Positions 33,000 through 44,759 of a stretch of DNA of 64,000 bases are shown here, in pieces. The stretch's first letter is position 1. Each line of letters opens with the position of its first letter. The stretch is taken from the NCBI RefSeq assembly GCF_002288925.2, contig NW_022097993.1, positions 9,144,185 to 9,208,184 on the forward strand, given 5' to 3'. The position numbers and the translations under genes were made by a program. The notes beneath the pieces were generated by a model, which saw only the letters and a program-made list of their open reading frames with translations, was not told the origin of the DNA and did not search any database. Source of the stretch: Delphinapterus leucas (lineage: Eukaryota; Chordata; Mammalia; Artiodactyla; Monodontidae).

Positions 33000-33716
33000 T
33001 AATATGAGGCCTCTGGATAAAATTATACTAACAGAAAGGCTGTTAAATTTATTTTTAAAGATAATTCCTGTTTGTTGGGCTATTTAGGGTCATGCTTGCT
33101 GACTTTTTGTGTCGTGGCTACAAAATGGGAAGAGTCACTGCCCACTGGGATGTAGGGGGAGGCTAAGGACAGCCAGAGCTGATGGCCTGAGGTTCCGCCT
33201 ATCCTGAATTCTGCAGCTTAGTGGCTGGGATGCTCTGGATTGTGGAGAGGGTTAGGATCCAAGTGTACGAAGAGACTGGACCTTGTGTAGGAATCTTGAA
33301 AGTAAAAAGAGCTAATTCGTGTGAGAGGCAAGTGTCCTGCGAAACAGAAGGGAAAGTGGGATTGCAACCAAGTTGTTTTAGTTTTTTTTTTTTTTTGAAT
33401 GTTTTTTGCTACTATGGTGTAAAATTTTGATGAGATACAATAAAAGGTCAATGAAATAGAGGGACTATTACTTTCTGCCTTTTCAAAATTTTTGGTTTTG
33501 TTATTTATGTGAGACTGAGGCATTTTGAGAAAAAGAGGGACAAAGTTGACAATCGTTTTAAGGAAGAAGATATTTCCTGATTTGTATAAGAAGATTAAAA
33601 TGAGGAAGAAACTGGGGGCCACAAGACCCAATGTTGTTTTGGGTGATGAGAATTGGAAGTGGACCAATAATTAGCAATAAATTACTTTTTGGGGAGTGAG
33701 AGGCTGGAAGGACTTT
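33000..33716. other. intergenic DNA, unrecognised
   Basis: No recognisable gene. A T-run at 33381-33396 is the only low-complexity feature. An open frame on the minus strand at 33667-33218 has no family resemblance. Confidence 0.4.
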
Positions 33717-33940
33717 TATTTGTTTGTTTATTTGAATTTTTAAAATTGAGGTGTAGTTGATTTAAATGTCTTGTTAGTTTCAGGTGTACAGCACAGTGAC
33801 TCAGTCATATATATATTCTTTTTCAGATTCTTTTCCATTATAGTTATTACAGAATACCAAGTATAGTTCCCTGTGTTATGCAGTAGATCCTTGTTGTTTA
33901 TCTATTTTGTATCTAGTTGTATTGCCAATAAGTTACTTTT
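33717..33940 (-). mobile_element. L1 3' UTR fragment
   Basis: ttgaggtgtagttgattta, gttagtttcaggtgtacag, ctttttcagattcttttcc and gttccctgtgttatgcagt follow reverse L1 3' UTR order. It is a heavily truncated copy. Confidence 0.82.
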
Positions 33941-33979
33941 AAACTGATTAGGATTTGGGAGTCAGAAAAAACTTCTAAG

Positions 33980-34140
33980 TTATGGGATCCTCGTTCTTGG
34001 CTGAGTTACTGAATTTCTCTGTCTTCATTTCTTTCCTGTTGAAAGTGGAGATAATTGTATCCTCATCACAGGGCTTTTGAGAGGGTTAAATGAAAGAGTT
34101 GATGTAAGGCCTTAGCATGGCTCTGACAGTAAATCTGACC
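33980..34140 (+). repeat. MIR relic
   Basis: gctgagttactgaatttct, tctgtcttcatttctttcc, aaagtggagataattgtat and gagagggttaaatgaaaga follow the forward MIR order from core to 3' end. Confidence 0.7.
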
Positions 34141-34420
34141 ACTGCTCTTAATGATCATGCACTGCAAGACTTACCTCAGGTTCAGTTCGTGATTCACCCC
34201 GCAATTTGAAAGTAATAGCTAATGAATTTTCTGAAACATTAGCTTCTGAAATTTTAAACATTAACTGAAATTTAACAGACACATAAAAATAATAGAAACA
34301 TGAGCTTGTAAAAAGATACCGTTTTTCTGGGTAAAACTTGAGATAACCCAGAAGTGAAGCTTTTAAGTTTTGCAGATGACAGCTTTCAGTGAACTGTTTG
34401 TGAAGTTTAAAAGCTAATGA

Positions 34421-34630
34421 GGGCTTCCCTGGTGGCGCAGTGGTTGGAGGTCCGCCTGCCGATGTGGGGGACACAGGTTTGTGCCCCAGTCCGGGAAGAT
34501 CCCACATGCCGCGGAGCGGCTGTGCCCGTAAGCCATGGCCGCTGAGCCTGTGCGTCCGGAGCCTGTGCTCCGCAACGGGAGACGCCAGAGCAGTGAGAGG
34601 CCCGCGTACTGCAAAAAAAAAAAAAAAAAA
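34421..34630 (+). mobile_element. CHR SINE, short form
   Basis: A complete short-form CHR element runs from gggcttccctggtggcgca to gagaggcccgcgtactgc plus an A-tail of about 24. Target duplication: aaaagctaatga at 34409-34420 and aaaagcaaatga at 34631-34642, one mismatch. This and the SINE at 25678 look like the youngest SINEs in the window. Confidence 0.96.
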
Positions 34631-34642
34631 AAAAGCAAATGA

Positions 34643-35264
34643 AAGCAGCCACATCTGATAATATACCAGGTTATGCATTCATTTTTTATTTAATAATACT
34701 TTATTAAAGGTGACTAGATATAATTAAACAAAGGAAACCTTTAACATACTTAGCTTTGGATATTATTATACTTCTAATAGCAATATTCAAGTGGTGATGG
34801 GTGTTTAATTCTTTCACTCTAAAATATATGTGACATTTTAGATGTCTGGTGATAGGTGTTGAATTCGTCACTCTAGAATATCTGTGAATTTATGATTCTG
34901 AAGTTTTTCTGGATGAGAGAGGTTTGAGAATTTGGTGAAAGTCTCAGAAAAGGTCTGAAAAGCATACCTATAATTTTGCTTACAACCTCTACGGTTCACA
35001 GACACTCTGAAACAATTCATAAAACCTGGAGTTTATGGATTCCAGATTGTGAGTCCCTGCACTGTATTCTTAAAGGAATGCATTTTACAAGGGTTCTCTG
35101 GAGCCTGTCTTCAGGATGTTTTGTATTGAGTGTATGAGGGTAACGGGAGCAGCAGGAAGTCCCTCGTCCTCCCCGGAACAACCAATTTTATTTCTCAAGC
35201 TGTAGTTAGGAATACCCTGATGACACAGATTGTTGAGCTTGGATATTATAAATTCAACAGTATC

Positions 35265-35268
<4 letters not shown>
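34643..35268. other. intergenic DNA with a weak tandem duplication
   Basis: A/T-rich. The segment ggtgatgggtgtttaattc (about 34792) is echoed by ggtgataggtgttgaattc (about 34847), each followed by a cactcta(a/g)aatat block. This is an imperfect tandem duplication of about 55 bp. Nothing else recognised. Confidence 0.5.

Positions 35269-35297
<29 letters not shown>
35269..35297. repeat. (TG)n microsatellite
   Basis: About 14 uninterrupted TG units. Confidence 0.97.
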
Positions 35298-35299
<2 letters not shown>

Positions 35300-35879
35300 C
35301 TTAGTGTATGTATATATAAACACATATAAATATGTACTAATATAATTGCAATCCAGTGCTTTAAAATATTGCCCACCAGCACATAAATCCACCAAGAACC
35401 ATCTGCTTATGCAATACAGGGAAGATTATGGGCCCACCCAGGGCTTCAACTCTGATAAGTGGATCATAGTCATTTCTATACTTAAATTCCTTTCACTCTT
35501 GGTCAATATCCTGACATGGGAAAACCTCAGCTTTGTTCTCCAGGTATTAAAGTCTTGACATTGTGTCTCAAAAGCATCCCATCACCGGTTTACCACCTCC
35601 ACATTGCCAGCTGCCTGCCCACTCACCCGCTGGAACCTGTGGATCGTCTTGGCTACAGCATTCCTTTAAGGCATATTTTTAAAAAAATACTTTGCAATTT
35701 ATTTTATGAATCCAGTGTAAAATCGACACCATAGTTGCATCAGATTATTAAAATAAAATTTTAGACCATCTCTTTCATAAGCAGATATACATATTCTAAG
35801 AAAAATATTATTATATGAATATAGCCATATATAAAAATACATACATTAGTACCAAGTGGCATAAACTAAAAAATGCAAG
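35298..35879. other. intergenic DNA, unrecognised
   Basis: A/T-rich sequence without recognised features. Confidence 0.4.
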
Positions 35880-36528
35880 GGTGTATTAGCCTTCAAAATT
35901 AAGTCAGATCTTTCTCCTAAAGCAAAGGAAATAAAAGCAAAGATAAACAAATGGGACCTAATTAAACTTAAAAGCTTTTGCACAGCAAAGGAAACCATCG
36001 GCAAAATGAAGACAACCTACTGAATGGGAGAAAGTATTTGCAAATGATATGACTGATAAGGGCTTAATATCCAACATATATAAACAGCTCATACAACTCA
36101 GCATCAGAAAAACAAACACCCCAATTAAAAATGGGCAGAAGACATGAATAGACATTTTTCCAAGGACTCCATGCACATGGCCAACAGACACATTGAAAGT
36201 AGCTCAACATTGCTAATCATCAGGGAAATGCAAATCAAAACCACAATGAGATATCACCTCATACCTATCAGAATGGCCATCAAAAAAGAGAACACAAATA
36301 AATGTTGGCGAAGATATGGAGAAAAGGGAACCCTCATACACTGTTGGTGGGAATGTAAATTGGTGCAGCCACTGTGGAAAACAATATGGAGGTTTCTCAC
36401 AAAACTAAAAATAGAACTGCCATATGATCCAGCAATTCCACTACTGGGTATATAACCGAAAAGAATGAAAACACTAATTCAAAAAGATACATGAATCCCA
36501 ATGTTCTTTGCAGCACCATTTACAATTG

Positions 36529-36642
36529 TGTATATATATATATACTATATAAATAGTATATATATGTATATATATACTATATATATACACTATATATGTA
36601 TACTATATATATATACACTATATATATATACACATATATATT
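36529..36642. repeat. (TA)-rich expansion inside L1
   Basis: About 110 bp built of tatata, actatat and gtatata words, with many self-complementary pieces. It lies just where L1 ORF2 normally has gtggtatatatatacaatgg, so it probably grew from that seed. Some neighbouring ORF2 sequence is missing. Confidence 0.92.
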
Positions 36643-36931
36643 TGTAATGGAATACTATTCAGCCATAAAAAAGAATGAAATTTTGCCATTTGCAGCAACA
36701 TGGATGGACTTAGATGGTATTATGCTAAATGAAATAAGTCAGACAGAGAAAGACAAATACTGTATGCTCTCACTTATATGTAGAGTCTAAAAAATAAACT
36801 AGTGAGTATAACAAAAAAGAAACAGACTCACAGATATAGAGAACAAACTAATGGTTATCAGTGGGGAGGGGCAAGATAGGGGTAGGAGATTAAGAGATAC
36901 AAACTACTATGTATAAAATAAATAAGCTACA

Positions 36932-37258
36932 GGGACTTCCCTGGTGGCACAGTGGTTAAGAATCCGCCCGCCAATGCAGGCGACACAGGTTCCAGCCCTG
37001 GTCCAGGAAGATCCCACATGCTGCGGAGCAACTAAGCCCGTGTGTCGCAACTACTGAGCCTGCGCTCTAGAGTCCACGAGCCACAACTACTGCAGCCCGT
37101 GTGCCTAGAGCCTGTGCTCCATAGTACGAGAAGCCACTGCAATGAGAAGCCCACACACTGCAACAAGAGTAGCCCTCGCTTGCCACAACTAGAGAAAGCC
37201 TGCACGCAGCAATGAAGACCCAACAGCCAAATAAATAAGTAAATGAATAAATTTAAAT
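36932..37258 (+). mobile_element. CHR SINE, long form
   Basis: A complete long-form element runs from gggacttccctggtggcac to agacccaacagccaaataa plus an A-rich tail. A perfect 16-bp target duplication, aaataaataagctaca, lies at 36916-36931 and 37259-37274. It is inserted in an L1 3' UTR. Confidence 0.96.
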
Positions 37259-37467
37259 AAATAAATAAGCTACAAGGATATGTTGTACAACACAGGGAAT
37301 ATAGCAAATATTTTATAATAACTATAAATGGAGTATAAACTTTAAAAATTATGAATCACTTATTGTACACCTGTAACATACAATATTGTACATCAACTAT
37401 ACTTCAATTAAAAAAGGTTAAAAAAAAAAAGTAGATCATGTAAAAAAAAAACCAAAAAAACCTCTGG

Positions 37468-37687
37468 GGGCTTCCCTGGTGGCACAGTAGTTGAGAGTCC
37501 GCCTGCCGATGCAGGGGACATGGGTTTGTGCCCCGGTCCGGGAAGATCCCACATGCCGCGGAGTGGCTGGGCCCATGGACCACGGCCGCTGAGCCTGCGC
37601 GTCCGGAGCCTGTGCATCCGGAGCCTGTGCTCCGCAACGGGAGAGGCCACAACAGTGAGAGGCCCGTGTACCGAAAAAAAAAAAAAA
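37468..37687 (+). mobile_element. CHR SINE, short form, with internal duplication
   Basis: A short-form element starts gggcttccctggtggcaca and ends gagaggcccgtgtaccg plus A-tail. The segment ccggagcctgtgc is duplicated in tandem near 37600-37630. Target copies gtagatcatgtaaaa are at 37431-37445 and 37693-37707. The left copy is separated from the SINE start by about 22 extra bases (A-rich, then cctctgg). Confidence 0.94.
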
Positions 37688-37899
37688 GAAATGTAGATCA
37701 TGTAAAATTTTTCTATCAGCAAAAAAAAAAAAAAAAAAAGAAAAAGAAAAAGATCATACTATCATCTAGAATAAATGTTTTAAAAATTTAGTAAAATTCA
37801 ACATCTATGCATTGATGAGTACAAAAAATTTTTTAGCAAGGTAGTAAACATAAGCAACCTCCTTAATCAGTTTAGACTTTTGTATCATGAATACACCCC

Positions 37900-38070
37900 T
37901 CCTACTCTCTCCTTGACTTTTTCTTTGTCTTTGGAAGTAGAAGATTTTTTTGGTAGGTTGTAGTCTATTTTGTCGATGGCTGTTCAGCAGTTAGGTGTGA
38001 TTTTGGTGTTTTCATGAAAGGAGGTGAGCTCAGGTTCCTCTACTCTGCAACTTGTCCCACAAATGTCCAG
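37900..38070 (-). mobile_element. possible L1 5' UTR remnant
   Basis: tcgatggctgttcagcagt, gtgattttggtgttttcat and gaggtgagctcaggttcct resemble the reverse of an older L1 5' end, which usually finishes in a ctactctgccatcttgg-type motif (here ctactctgcaacttgtc). Confidence 0.45.
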
Positions 38071-38103
38071 ATTAAGCTTTTGAAAATGAACCTATAGCAG
38101 CAA

Positions 38104-38124
38104 ATATATATATATATATATATA
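38104..38124. repeat. (AT)n microsatellite
   Basis: About ten AT units, followed by a short catatatga end. Confidence 0.95.
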
Positions 38125-38582
38125 CATATATGATAGTCTGCTACTGTGTGGCTCTACGGCATGAGACTTAAATGAACAATTCCTCACCAGGGCCCCTAGG
38201 TGGGCCTCTCAGTGTTCAGCTTGGCCTTGGTCAGCTGGGTTATGACTAGTAATACCTGAGTTTAGAGAAGACCCCCATCTCATTCTCTTAGTGAGAATTT
38301 ATTCACTCATCCACGCATCAGTTCATGCAACAACTCTTAACTGAGTGACTACATGTGTGAAAACACTAGAACACTTATTATCTCTGTGTAATGCAGCCTG
38401 CAGTGTACTGTAATTTTTCAAAAGCTTTAAACCCTTTTTAGGCCAGAGTTTTATACATAACATGGAATGATAGAAAGATGATCTAAAACTGTATATAACA
38501 GAATGATAGAAAAATTATCTGAACTTGATAATCCAAGACCAACGAATATGCTCTTTAATTATGCATTCACCTTTGCATTCTC
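38125..38582. other. intergenic DNA, unrecognised
   Basis: No recognisable feature. A local repeat of agaatgatagaaa words occurs at 38465-38515. Confidence 0.4.
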
Positions 38583-38942
38583 TTTTTTTAAATTTTACTT
38601 ATTTATTTATTTACTTATTTTTGGCTGCACTGGGTCTTTGTTGCTGCGCACGGGCTTTCTCTAGTTGCGGCAGGCAGGGGCTGCTCTTGGTTGTGGTGTG
38701 TGAGCTTCTCATTGTGGTGGCTTCTCTTGTTGCGGAGCACAGGCTCTAGGTGCACGGGCTTCAGTACTTGTGGCTCACGGGCTCAGTAGTTGTGGCTGGC
38801 GGGCTCTAGAGCAGAGGTTCAGTAATGTGGCGCATAGGCTTCGCTGCTCTGCGGCATGTGGGATCTTCCCGGACTAGGGCTCTAACCCGTGTTCCCTGCT
38901 TTGGCAGGCGGATTCTGAACCATTGCGCCACCAGGGAAGCCC
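38583..38942 (-). mobile_element. CHR SINE, long form
   Basis: Plus-strand order: T-rich/ttta tail, ttggctgcactgggtcttt, gttgcggcaggcaggggct, the agtagttgtggc units, gtgggatcttcccggacta and ttgcgccaccagggaagcc. It ends at 38942 and abuts a MER5A-like relic. Confidence 0.94.
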
Positions 38943-38957
38943 CTCTATGCATTTTTT

Positions 38958-39178
38958 ACACCAGTGGTGACTTTGCCCCTGAGGGGGATTTGCAAGACCT
39001 AAAGACACTTTTGGTGGGCACAGGGCAAGTGAGAGAGGCAGTGGGGAGGTGTTGCTATGGTGTTCAGGGGGTAGAGGCCAGGGATGCTGATAAATAACCT
39101 ACAACACACAGGACAATCCCCACAGCAGAGTTATTCTTCCCCAAATGCCAAGAGTGCTGAGGTTGAGAAACCTCACTA
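38958..39178 (+). mobile_element. MER5A-like hAT DNA transposon relic
   Basis: The order accagtggtgactttgccc, gggggtagaggccagggat, gctgataaataacctacaa, cacaggacaatccccacag and gctgaggttgagaaacctc matches MER5A, a non-autonomous hAT-Charlie element. The terminal cagtggttctcaacc-type repeat is reduced at the left and partly visible at the right. Confidence 0.85.
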
Positions 39179-40489
39179 TAGAGAAACCCTTTAAGCCAGC
39201 CTTTGAAGGCACTGAGGAAGGGGGATTTTCTTGCTGTCATCTGGTAATATATGTTGCTCTATGCACCATATAGTTCTATATTTAGAATTTTAGTTTTTAG
39301 TATGCACCTGAGGAAATGATGCTAGACATTCACAGGAAAACTATTTTCTCATTTAAAATAAAATATTTCAATGTCTACAATACCAGAGAAAGTCAATAGG
39401 TAAATAAGCATGTCTAGCTCAGTAATATTCTAGAAAGTTAGAGCAACAACAGTATTCTTTTTACCTAAAAATTAGCATATCTTTCTGCCTCTACCACAGA
39501 CAGAAAAAGAGCCGTGGAACAAATGAATGGCCAATTGGTTCAGGGTTTTGCGGACTCTGTGAGACATTCTTTCTTGGTTGCGTTTGAGTATAGATCATTC
39601 AAATGATGCCACAGATTTATTCAAGATTTCTCTAATTTCACATAAATTTATACAAGAGCCCTTCAGGTTAGGATGGTGATAAAATGCAAACAAGCAGATT
39701 AAAATAACTATGGTTTACAGCTAACCATTCACCACTTTCCTGGAGATATTTTATGAGCGATTCAAGCGTGGACATTTGGTCTAAGTGCCATTTTAAAGCA
39801 AGTATTTCCATTGTGGGTTACGGCATCTTTTTTTTTGAGAAATTTAATAAAAACACATACATTGCTTGTGGTAATCATAGCCTTAGAAAAGCTACATCAA
39901 ATTGACACTATTTCTTTACTTCAGTTAATAATATATGAATGTATTATAGTGGCTAATAATTTTCTTGCCTAACAGTGGTCTCTGGGTTAGAAAGAAATCT
40001 GTCAGATGGGAAAATATCAGAAGGAATGAAGTGACAATGCCTTTTCTTACTGTCATGTTATTCATGAATAAATTTACCTGTTTTTTATGGCAAAGCTTGT
40101 TTCTAAGCTCTCATTTCTTAATCAAAGACATGTTTTCTATAAGTAGCATTTATGTTTTTATGTATACACATATGCATATACAAGTTGGTTACAAACACAT
40201 GGGTACATAGATCCTCTAAAAGATTAGCTTTATTTCCACCTTCACTGACCTACTAAGCTCCTTAAGTTTCCTCACTGTGGAAGAGCAAGTAATTCCTTTC
40301 AGAAAAATAAAACTTCCTCAAATTTGAATTATAAAGTATTCCTATTTCTTTAACACTCCTTGAACGGTGTTCCAATTTTTGGTTTAAATACAAATGATTT
40401 AACTTGTGTTAGATATTTTTCTGTTATGAATTAAACTGGAAAAGTCAGAGGTTTACTGGGTTAGCTTAAATCATACTTTATTTAACATA
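39179..40489. other. intergenic DNA, unrecognised
   Basis: A/T-rich. No repeat or gene recognised, and the open frames are short. Confidence 0.4.
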
Positions 40490-40645
40490 CAAGTAAACTT
40501 AGACACATTATTTAATCTCTTCATTCCTCATTTTTCTCACTTTCGAAATGGGAGACAAGAGTTGCTGGTAGATGAATTAAATTATATAATGTATGCAAAT
40601 TTCCCTGCACCCTGTTGGTGCTCTGACAATGTTAGATAGCTTATG
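40490..40645 (+). repeat. MIR relic
   Basis: ttaatctcttcattcctca, tttttctcactttcgaaat and gggagacaagagttgctgg, then gatgaattaaattatataa, match a forward MIR core and 3' end. Confidence 0.6.
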
Positions 40646-42090
40646 GATGCTTCTAGTTTGTTAAGGGAAAATAAAGAAGGTACTTTAGGAAAAAATATTA
40701 AGAGTTACAACATGTTGAAATGTTTATCTATTCATTAAAAACTTTTTGCTTGTAAAGGAACATGGTTAACCAGCAAATCCAACGTTGCTCAGTCATACAG
40801 ATTCATATGTTTTTTAGCTGCTCCCAAACTGAAGTAAATATATGAAAACTTTCAAGTACATGGATCTAAACAGGCTTAGTCTCTCCCTCCTGCTCTATGT
40901 TCTTTCTTTTTTCTTTTTAAACTTTTTATTCTAAACCCCCATGGGCTGTTTCCATAGCCAGAATGAGGTATTGGTCCAAAATGGTGGGTTTTCACATTCT
41001 CTTTATCACTTTTAGTCACAGCTAAACACAAGTTTCTTACCTCCTTTGGGACACTGAGGTGCTTGTTTGTCTCTAGTATTTTATAGAAACATAAATCACG
41101 AGCAAACATAATTTCAAAGATAAGCAAACAAAACACAGAGAGAAAGGAAGACTTAACAGAGAATTTGATGATATTTTATATTCTCTGTCTTCTGGGGAAG
41201 GTCACAGGAAACTGAGTTTTATTTCATCTTCTTTCCAGAAGGAAAAACCACCACATGGTGCTGTCAGGGGTCCAAGGCTCCACAGAAAAAATATTCTTGA
41301 GGGACAATGAAAACAGAAAAAACACAAAATGAAAATGGTAGGTGATCAAAAATGTTAGTTAAATAAATAAAAATACCTTACTGTTACCCTCGGACATAGG
41401 TGTTAGATAATTACTGACTTTTTAATGAACAGTAGACAGCAGATATTTTTACACACACACTCATATGTACACTAACGGGATTAATAAGGAAATGTGCTAT
41501 TGATGTCTGTGTCTGACATGGTGAAAGAAGATATACCCTGATCCAGCCTCCCTCAGGAGCCAAAGCCTGATGACAGTGCATACTCTGACAGGTAAGTGGA
41601 GCTACCACCCTGAAGATATTTGTAAAATTTAAGTGAACTTGAAATTCAGGTTTCACAGGGTGTCAGGTTGGGGGCAGGTCGAGTCAGGAGGCAAACCTAC
41701 TTAAGGTTGGGGTCTCCTAGGTGATTCTCCTTGCATAGAACCGCAGCACATTAAGTCCTCAATTACAAAGTGAATTGGAAGAACATTGAAGGAAAATTAC
41801 CTGTCTTGAAACTGGCATTAGGTTTGTGGGAAAGAAGGTTTTCCCATTAATTCTTAACAAACCAGTACACAGCATTGCAGACTGCAGTCCTGTCATCCGG
41901 GTGGTTCAAAATGGCTGTCAGCAGTATTTCAGTATAAAGGTGGCCTCGTGAGTCTGGAAGAACCGAATGCAAACATACTACCCACCACCAAGGCCTCAAG
42001 GAATACTTGCAGATGTCATGTCGAAAAACAGGGCTTATTGTCAAAACTGCAGACACACAAGAAAAGGGGACAACACAAACAAGCACCATA
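40646..42090. other. intergenic DNA, unrecognised
   Basis: No clear repeat or coding exon. The minus-strand frames at 40876-41136 and 41411-41656 show no family resemblance. Confidence 0.4.
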
Positions 42091-42105
42091 AGAGTAAACA
42101 AACAG

Positions 42106-42392
42106 GGCTTCCCTGGTGGCGCAGTGGTTGAGAATCTGCCTGCCAATGCAGGGGACACAGGTTTGAGCCCTGGCCTGGGAAGATCCTACAGGCCACAGAG
42201 CAACTGGGCCCATGAGCCACAACTACTGAGCCTGCATGTCTGGAGCCTGTGCTCCACAACAAGAGAGGCCGCAACAGTGAGAGGCCCTCCCACCGCGATG
42301 AAGAGTGGCCCTGCTCACCGCAACTAGAGGAAGCCCTCACAGAAATGAAGGCCCAACACAGCCAAAAATAAATTAATTAATTTTTTAAAAAA
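42106..42392 (+). mobile_element. CHR SINE, long form
   Basis: A complete element runs from gggcttccctggtggcgca to gaaggcccaacacagcc with an aattaatt-rich tail. A perfect 15-bp target duplication, agagtaaacaaacag, lies at 42091-42105 and 42393-42407. Confidence 0.97.
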
Positions 42393-42513
42393 AGAGTAAA
42401 CAAACAGCTGAATCAAACGGACAAAACATCGAGATACTGAATGTATCAGACAGACCATAAAATGGCTGTGTTTAGCATTCTTTAAATATTTGCTTTTAAA
42501 AAGAGGTGATTAA

Positions 42514-43617
42514 CAACAAAGGAAACCATAAACAAGATGAAAAGACAACCTTCAGAATGGGAAAAAATATTTGCAAATAAAGCAACTGACAGAGGATTAA
42601 TCTCCAAAATATAAAATAGCTCAATATCAAAAAAACAAACAACCCAATCCAAAAATGGGCAGAAGACCTAAATAGACATTTCTCCAAAGAAGACATATAG
42701 ATTGCCAACAAATACATGAAAAGATGCTCAACACCACTAATCATTAGGGAAATGCAAATCAAAACCACAGTGAGGTGTCATCTCACACCAGTCAGAGTGG
42801 CCATCATCAAAAATCTACAAAGAATAAATGATGGAGAGGGTGTGGAGGAAAGGGAACCCTCCTGCACTGTTGGTGGGAATGTAAATTGATACAGCCACTA
42901 TGGAGAACAGTATGGAGGTTCCTTAAAAATCTAAAAATAGAACTACCATATGACCCAGCAATCCCACTAGTGGGCATATACCCTGAGAAAACCATAATTC
43001 AAAAAGAGTCATGTACCACAATGTTCATTGCAGCTCTGTTTACAATAGCCAGGACATGGAAGCAACCTAAGTGTCCATCGACCGATGAATGGATAAGGAA
43101 GATGTGGCACATATATGCAATAGAATATTACTCAGCCATGAAAAGAAACTAAATTGAGTTATTTGTAATGAGGTGGATGGACCTAGAGTCTGTCACACAG
43201 AGTGAAGTAAGTTAGAAAGAGAAAGACAAATACCGTATGCTAAGGTAAATATATGGAATCTAAGAAAACAGTACTGATGAACCTAGTCAGAGGGGAATAA
43301 AGACACAGATGTAGAAAGTGGACTTGAGGAACAGCGAGGGAAGTGGAGGCTGGGACAAAGTGAGAGAGTGGCATGGACATATATACACTACCAAATGTAG
43401 AATAGATAGCTAATGGGAAGTAGCCGCATAGCACAGGGAGATCAGCTCGGTGCTTTGTGACCACCTAGAGGGCTGGGATAGGGAGGGTGGGAGGGAGGCT
43501 CAAGAGGGAGGAGATATGGGGATATATGTATACGTATAGCTGATTCACTTTGTTATATAGCAGAAACTAAAACAACATGAAAAAGCAATTACACTCCAGT
43601 AAAGACATTAAAAAAAA
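42514..43617 (+). mobile_element. 5'-truncated young L1
   Basis: A 1.1-kb L1 3' end contains the ORF2 C-terminus and then a 3' UTR ending in a short A-tail. The ORF2 part includes an open segment at 42886-43152 with [17 protein letters not shown] and WKQPKCPSTDEWIRKMWH. A perfect 10-bp target duplication, aggtgattaa, lies at 42504-42513 and 43618-43627, so both boundaries are certain. The 3' UTR (agcacagggagatcagctc, cactttgttatatagcaga) matches that of the 26-33 kb L1. Confidence 0.95.
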
Positions 43618-44759
43618 AGGTGATTAAAATATAAAGTGCTATAAAATTAAGTAAGTAGACTTGAAGAAGAATACATAGAACTTTCAGAAATAAAAAAATA
43701 TATATTGAAATAAACCAATGGCTAGGTTTGATGGAAAATTAGATACTTCATGAAATTATCTAGTTGATGATGAACTAGATGATAGATCTCAGGAATTTAT
43801 CCTTATGGTAGGACAGTGAGAAAAAGAGAAGATATAACACAAAAGAGAGACAGGTAGAATAGAGTGAAAAATGCCAATATAATTCAAATATTTGGATTTC
43901 TAGAAATAGAGGACAAAGAATGAGGTACTGGTAACATTTAGAAAGAAAAAGACTGAGGAATTTGCCAGTCTGATGAAAAATAGCAATCTATAGGGTCATG
44001 AATCCAAGGTAAATACAAAATAAATGAACACATAGATTATCTAGCTCAAAGCACAGAAGGCCATAGACTAAAAGAAAAATCTTAAAAACTACCAGAGAAA
44101 AGGAAAGTATAATCAGGCTGAAAACTGACCTCCCAGCAACAACAGTGGAAGCCAGAAAACAGTGGAATGAGAGAAAATATCTGTCAATCTAGAATTGTAT
44201 ACTGAGCAAAAATCACTTTGAAGAAAGAAAAAAAGTATTGCCAGATGAAGAAAAGTGAAAGAGTTTGTCACAAAAGATACACTGTTTAAAAAATTCAGAA
44301 GATGGCTTCCAGGCAAAAGGAAACCAATTTCATGTGGAAGATGTAAAGAGGAATAAAGGACGTAGTAAATATGTGAATAAACATAAACAACACAAAACAA
44401 TACTTCTTTTATGGTTCAAGACGGTAGAGCTATGATATTCAATAATAATTACATGTAAGTCAGAAAGACATCATTAGATTTAAAGGCTTAATTAAGGTCA
44501 TTGTTTAGAAAGAGTGAAAATTATAATTTCAGATTTTGATAAGTAGGCAGGTTGGAAATGCTAAGATAACCAACAAAAGAATGGATGTAGAAGGTTTAAC
44601 TTTCAAATCTACAGCGAGGAAAATGAGTGAGGAAAACCATCCAGTCAATATTTTTAAAAGGTAAAACGAACAAACAAAAAAGAAACAGATAAGATGGGAC
44701 AAATAGAAAGCACCCAAACAAGACAGTAGAAGTAATACAAATCAATATCCCTCACGTCT

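Larger units (their letters stand above)
35880..37425 (+). mobile_element. 5'-truncated L1 (ORF2 C-terminus and 3' UTR), split by a SINE
   Basis: Plus-strand L1 with an open 103-codon ORF2 C-terminal piece at 36144-36455. That piece includes [17 protein letters not shown], a stretch typical of the ORF2 cysteine-rich end, and [11 protein letters not shown]. It continues through gaatactattcagccataa to a 3' UTR ending near 37425 with catcaactatacttcaatt and an A-rich tail. An AT-repeat expansion (36529-36642) replaces part of the ORF2 end. A CHR SINE (36932-37258) splits the 3' UTR. Confidence 0.88.

Noticed and set aside
34148..34678. A 176-codon minus-strand frame
   Set aside because: It runs through the antisense of a short CHR SINE and its A-tail; CHR SINEs commonly give such frames.
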